NCBI RefSeq assembly: GCF_019468465.1
Contig: NZ_CP080519.1
Location: 2,371,001 to 2,435,000, forward strand
From: Amycolatopsis sp. DSM 110486
GTDB lineage: Bacteria > Actinomycetota > Actinomycetes > Mycobacteriales > Pseudonocardiaceae
Direction of reading: 5' to 3'
DNA length: 64,000 bases
The translations under genes and the position numbers were made by a program. Positions 61,295 through 64,000 of this stretch are shown one piece after another (position 1 is the stretch's first letter; every line of letters starts with the position of its first letter). The notes beneath the pieces were generated by a model. The model did not search any database and was not told the DNA's origin. It worked only from the letters and a program-made list of their open reading frames with translations.

Positions 61295-62212
61295 TCAGTG
61301 TTGCGGAAAATTGGTCGGCAAGAGTCCGGACAGCAGGTGCAGCTGGTCGGCCACTACATCGGCGTCCAGGGCGGCGATGCGGATCAGAATGTGGTCTGCA
61401 CCAGCGAGTTCGTACTCGCGCAAGCCGGCCGCGACGGTCTCGACCGGGCCCGTGAGCATCGTCTGGATGGTGCCGATCACGGACAGCGGGCGGCCGTACG
61501 TGGCTTGGCAGTAGGTGTCCAGCGACTGGCGGCCGCGGGCGGGGTCGTCGGCGATGAAGGCCGTCGCGAAGAGCGCCGGGGTGATGGGGCGGTCGGAGAG
61601 GGAGCGGATGGTGGTGAGGCCGCGGGCGTAGTCGGCGGGGTCGGGCGGGTAGGGCAGCCAGCCGTCGTAGAGGTCGGCCGTGCGGCGGAGGGCGGACGGC
61701 GTCGCGCCGGCGAGCCACAGCGGGGGGCCGCCGGGGCGGGAGGGCGCGGGGACGTCGGGGAGCCAGTCGTGGTGGAGGACCTTGCCGTGGAACGAGCGGG
61801 GCGTGCCGGTCCAAAGGTCGCGCCAGAGGCGGGCGACGTCGTCGAGGTGGGAGAAGCGCGTCTTGAACCGCACACCGACCAGGTCGAACTCCGGCTCGCT
61901 GAAGCCGGGGAACCCCGCGCCGAGGCCGAGCACGAGGCGGCCGCCGGAGAGCTGGTCGAGGGTCGAGATCGTCAGGGCCGCTTGCACGGGCTGACGGAAC
62001 GCGGGCAACAGCGCGGCGGTCCCCACCGTCACGCGCTCGGTGGCCTGCGCGACAGCGGTCAGCAAGGTGAGCGGCTCGGCCCGCGCGCGGACGAGCGAGT
62101 CGCCCGCCCAGACGGAGTCGAAGCCGAGGCGCTCGGCCTCGCGCGCGAGCTCGACGACGGCGGTGACGGGAAGCTGGGCCTGCCCGGCGGGCAGGAGAAG
62201 TCCGTAGTGCAT
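61295..62212 (-). CDS. LLM-class flavin/F420-dependent oxidoreductase
   Basis: 305 residues from ATG 62212. MHYGLLLPAGQAQLPVTAVV, GFDSVWAGDSLVRA, SGGRLVLGLGAGFPG and PLWLAGATPSALRRTADLYDGWLP are usual for luciferase-like monooxygenases. It is divergent from an XRE regulator over 77 bases, which probably controls it. Confidence 0.85.
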   Translation of the reverse strand: MHYGLLLPAGQAQLPVTAVVELAREAERLGFDSVWAGDSLVRARAEPLTLLTAVAQATERVTVGTAALLPAFRQPVQAALTISTLDQLSGGRLVLGLGAGFPGFSEPEFDLVGVRFKTRFSHLDDVARLWRDLWTGTPRSFHGKVLHHDWLPDVPAPSRPGGPPLWLAGATPSALRRTADLYDGWLPYPPDPADYARGLTTIRSLSDRPITPALFATAFIADDPARGRQSLDTYCQATYGRPLSVIGTIQTMLTGPVETVAAGLREYELAGADHILIRIAALDADVVADQLHLLSGLLPTNFPQH

Positions 62213-62289
62213 GCGGTCGAGATTGTTCCGCCGCGCGTCCGGCGGCAATTCCCTTGAAGGAATGGCGCGGGTTCTGCTTGCCTGGCCCC

Positions 62290-63093
62290 ATGGACCCGGC
62301 CTTCGCCACCGCGCTGCGCGACGCCCGCACCCGCCGCCGCCTCAGCCAGCTCGACCTGGCCCTGGCCGCCGGCACCACGCAGCGGCACGTGAGCTTCCTG
62401 GAACGTGGCCGTTCGGCTCCCGGCCGCGGCATGGTCGTCCGCGTGGCCGAAGCCCTCGGCCTGCCCCTGCGCGAACGCAACGCCCTGCTCCTGGCGGCCG
62501 GCTTCGCCCCGCGCTACGCCGAGACGCCACTGGACGACCCCCGGCTGGCCCCCGTCCTCGATTCCTTGACGGCCCTGCTCGACGGCCACCGCCCGTACCC
62601 GGCGCTGATCATCGACCGCTACGGCACCCTGGTCTCCGCGAACGACGCCTTTACTCTCCTGACGGAGGGCGTCTCGCCGGACCTGCTGGCGCCACCCGTG
62701 AACGTCCTGCGCCTCGCCCTCCACCCCGACGGCATGGCCCCGCGCATCCACAACTTCGCCGACTGGGCGCAACACGTGCTCGAACGCCCCCGCCAGGGTC
62801 TGCCGGATCCGAGTCAGGCCGAGTTGCTGGCGGAGCTGACGTCGTACCTACCCGCGCCTTCGCCGCCTTCGCCGGACCACCTCGGCTTCGCGGTCCCCCT
62901 GCAGCTGTCCACCTCCCTGGGCGACCTCCACCTGATCACCGCCATCACCCGCCTCACGACGGCCGTCGACGTGACGATCGCGGAGCTGAGCCTGGAGACG
63001 TTCCTGCCGGCGGACGCGAAAACGGCGGCTTTGCTTACGGCGCAACCCACCCCGCCAACTGCCCCGCCAGCAACTCCACCCCCGCCCACATGA
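62290..63093 (+). CDS. XRE regulator with MmyB-like ligand domain
   Basis: 267 residues from ATG 62290. The helix-turn-helix is RTRRRLSQLDLALAAGTTQRHVSFLERGRS. The C-terminal part (NALLLAAGFAPRYAETPLDD, ALIIDRYGTLVSANDAFTLL) matches the MmyB-type transcription-regulator ligand domain. It overlaps the DedA gene by 59 bases at the 3' end. Confidence 0.85.
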   Translation: MDPAFATALRDARTRRRLSQLDLALAAGTTQRHVSFLERGRSAPGRGMVVRVAEALGLPLRERNALLLAAGFAPRYAETPLDDPRLAPVLDSLTALLDGHRPYPALIIDRYGTLVSANDAFTLLTEGVSPDLLAPPVNVLRLALHPDGMAPRIHNFADWAQHVLERPRQGLPDPSQAELLAELTSYLPAPSPPSPDHLGFAVPLQLSTSLGDLHLITAITRLTTAVDVTIAELSLETFLPADAKTAALLTAQPTPPTAPPATPPPPT

Positions 63094-63541
63094 CCGCGGC
63101 ACAAACACTCCCCACCACAAACCGCCGATAAGGCAGCCCAGCCGACCCGGCGACGCGGGGCACCAACGTCCGCACCCCCGCCAAACACCGGCCCAAAACC
63201 ACCGCCGGCACGCCGAACCGCACGATCACCGACTCAGCCCGGTCCCAGCGCGCCGCGCCAACCCGGCGCCCCAGCCGCGAAGAGCGCAGCCGCGGGCCCA
63301 ACATCCGCCCCTCCCAGTACGCGACCTGGTCGCCGAGAACAGCGGCACAAACGCACACCACCAATGCCATCCACCAGGACAAAGTCCCCCGCTGCACCAG
63401 GAAACCCATCAGCAGCAAAGTGGACAGTGTCGGCAGCACGATTCCCGGCAGCAGAGCCGTTTCCGCCGTGATCACCAAGGCACACACGACGTAGACGACC
63501 ACCGCGGGTGCGTCAAGAAGCGGGTGCAGCAGAGCGTTCAC
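63035..63541 (-). CDS. DedA/SNARE-associated (VTT) membrane protein
   Basis: 168 residues, shorter than most DedA proteins of about 200. It contains AVLGDQVAYWEGRMLGPRL, VIVRFGVPAVVLGRCLAGVR and RVAGSAGLPYRRFVVGSVCA, the family's G-x-x-x-G and R-x-x-P/G patterns. It likely acts in envelope lipid transport or membrane homeostasis. The start overlaps the methyltransferase gene by 29 bases. Confidence 0.82.
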   Translation of the reverse strand: MNALLHPLLDAPAVVVYVVCALVITAETALLPGIVLPTLSTLLLMGFLVQRGTLSWWMALVVCVCAAVLGDQVAYWEGRMLGPRLRSSRLGRRVGAARWDRAESVIVRFGVPAVVLGRCLAGVRTLVPRVAGSAGLPYRRFVVGSVCAAVMWAGVELLAGQLAGWVAP

Positions 63542-64000
63542 GGGAAACCCCAGCGGAAACCGGCAAAGCGGCCCGATACACGTACGCCGGCGGCAAGTTC
63601 CGCCACACCACTGGAGTCCGCTCGACCACGAAGAAGCGGCTGCGCAGCAGGCGGGCGAAGCGGCGGGCCGGCGGTGTCCAGGCGGTGTGCGCGTAGGCGA
63701 ACGTCGTGAAGCAGCCGCGCGGGGACAGGATCGAGCAGGTCGAGTCCAAAATCTCCTGCTGTCGCGAAGACGGCATGGCGGTCCAGGGCAGGCCGGAGAT
63801 CACGACGTCCGGTGGGGCCAGCCCCAGGGAACCCACCGAGGAAGCCGTGCCGGACACCACCGAGACCGAGGGGAACCGCGAACGCAGCGAAGAGGCCAGC
63901 CGGGGATTGATCTCCACAGCCGTGAAGGACGCAGACGCCGGCAGCAACGCCAGCACCGCCGACGTGAACACCCCCGTCCCCGGCCCCAGCTCGACGACCG
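63513..64000 (-). CDS. SAM-dependent methyltransferase, 5' end outside window
   Basis: The frame is open to the window edge. The visible part starts with VVELGPGTGVFTSAVLAL (SAM-binding motif I), then VEINPRLASSLRSRFP and VVISGLPWTAM, the pattern of phospholipid N-methyltransferases and rRNA adenine dimethylases. 161 codons are present; perhaps 30-50 residues are missing. Confidence 0.7.
   Translation of the reverse strand, partial: VVELGPGTGVFTSAVLALLPASASFTAVEINPRLASSLRSRFPSVSVVSGTASSVGSLGLAPPDVVISGLPWTAMPSSRQQEILDSTCSILSPRGCFTTFAYAHTAWTPPARRFARLLRSRFFVVERTPVVWRNLPPAYVYRAALPVSAGVSRERSAAPAS

Noticed and set aside
61295..63093. A biosynthetic cluster around the LLM oxidoreductase, XRE regulator and microprotein
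   Set aside because: No synthase, cyclase, radical SAM enzyme or exporter lies nearby, so there is not enough to call a cluster.

Overview
The window is chromosomal DNA from a high-GC actinomycete, most likely a Pseudonocardiaceae member close to Amycolatopsis. I infer this from the strongly G/C third codon positions, many GTG starts and GTGA/ATGA gene overlaps. It also rests on gene families common in that group (Lsr2, DUF6325, DUF501, DUF3558, a Scr1-type regulator with its DUF397 partner, F420/FMN-type oxidoreductases). The order lpqU-like / eno / ftsB / DUF501 / ppx with mazG, a SurA-like lipoprotein and mfd resembles the mycobacterial mfd-mazG-lpqU-eno-ftsB-DUF501-ppx block.

Layout. 0-4 kb: a membrane protein, a DUF6325/SHOCT pair and glucose-6-phosphate dehydrogenase. 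3.6-10.3 kb (minus strand): a GMC oxidoreductase, an NDH-2-like dehydrogenase and an N-terminally shortened GH15 hydrolase, then cydAB for cytochrome bd oxidase. 10.6-14.9 kb: a decayed, gene-poor stretch holding the DNA silencer gene lsr2, one large membrane protein gene and three broken genes (a peptidase-inhibitor-like protein, the 3' end of a DnaE2-type polymerase, a frameshifted SpdB/DUF2637-like transfer protein). It ends at an odd tRNA with a UAA anticodon. 15-25.5 kb: a TetR/multicopper oxidase pair, a second NDH-2, a coupled uracil-DNA glycosylase/endonuclease V repair pair, an S10 peptidase, an LLM oxidoreductase, a secreted protein and an S8 protease. 25.5-31.1 kb: a five-gene oligopeptide ABC transporter whose binding-protein gene has a hairpin covering its ribosome binding site.

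31-41 kb: the ppx / lytic transglycosylase / DUF501 / ftsB / eno block, interrupted by a DUF2975-HTH pair with tandem operators, and followed by a transglycosylase homologue that has lost its catalytic glutamate. Two near-identical noncoding elements lie here, each with DnaA-box-like sequences. 41-44.3 kb: the efeUOB iron uptake operon behind two iron boxes. 44.3-50 kb: a PPOX flavoprotein, a prolyl aminopeptidase, and a five-gene operon of sigma factor, zinc anti-sigma factor and ABC exporter. 50-60 kb: a TetR/quinone oxidoreductase pair beside a relic of a second TetR gene, trpC, mazG, a SurA-like lipoprotein, a Scr1/DUF397 pair and mfd. 60-64 kb: a DUF3558 lipoprotein, a 25-residue microprotein, an LLM oxidoreductase facing an XRE regulator, a DedA protein and the end of a methyltransferase gene cut by the window edge.

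The common themes are respiration and redox (zwf, two NDH-2s, cydAB, GMC), DNA repair (UDG, nfi, mfd, mazG), cell wall and division (ftsB, two transglycosylases) and iron uptake. The most unusual material is noncoding or decayed: the duplicated hairpin element, paired DnaA boxes, tandem operators, the UAA tRNA and at least five gene relics. I saw no CRISPR array, rRNA, intact insertion sequence or biosynthetic gene cluster.
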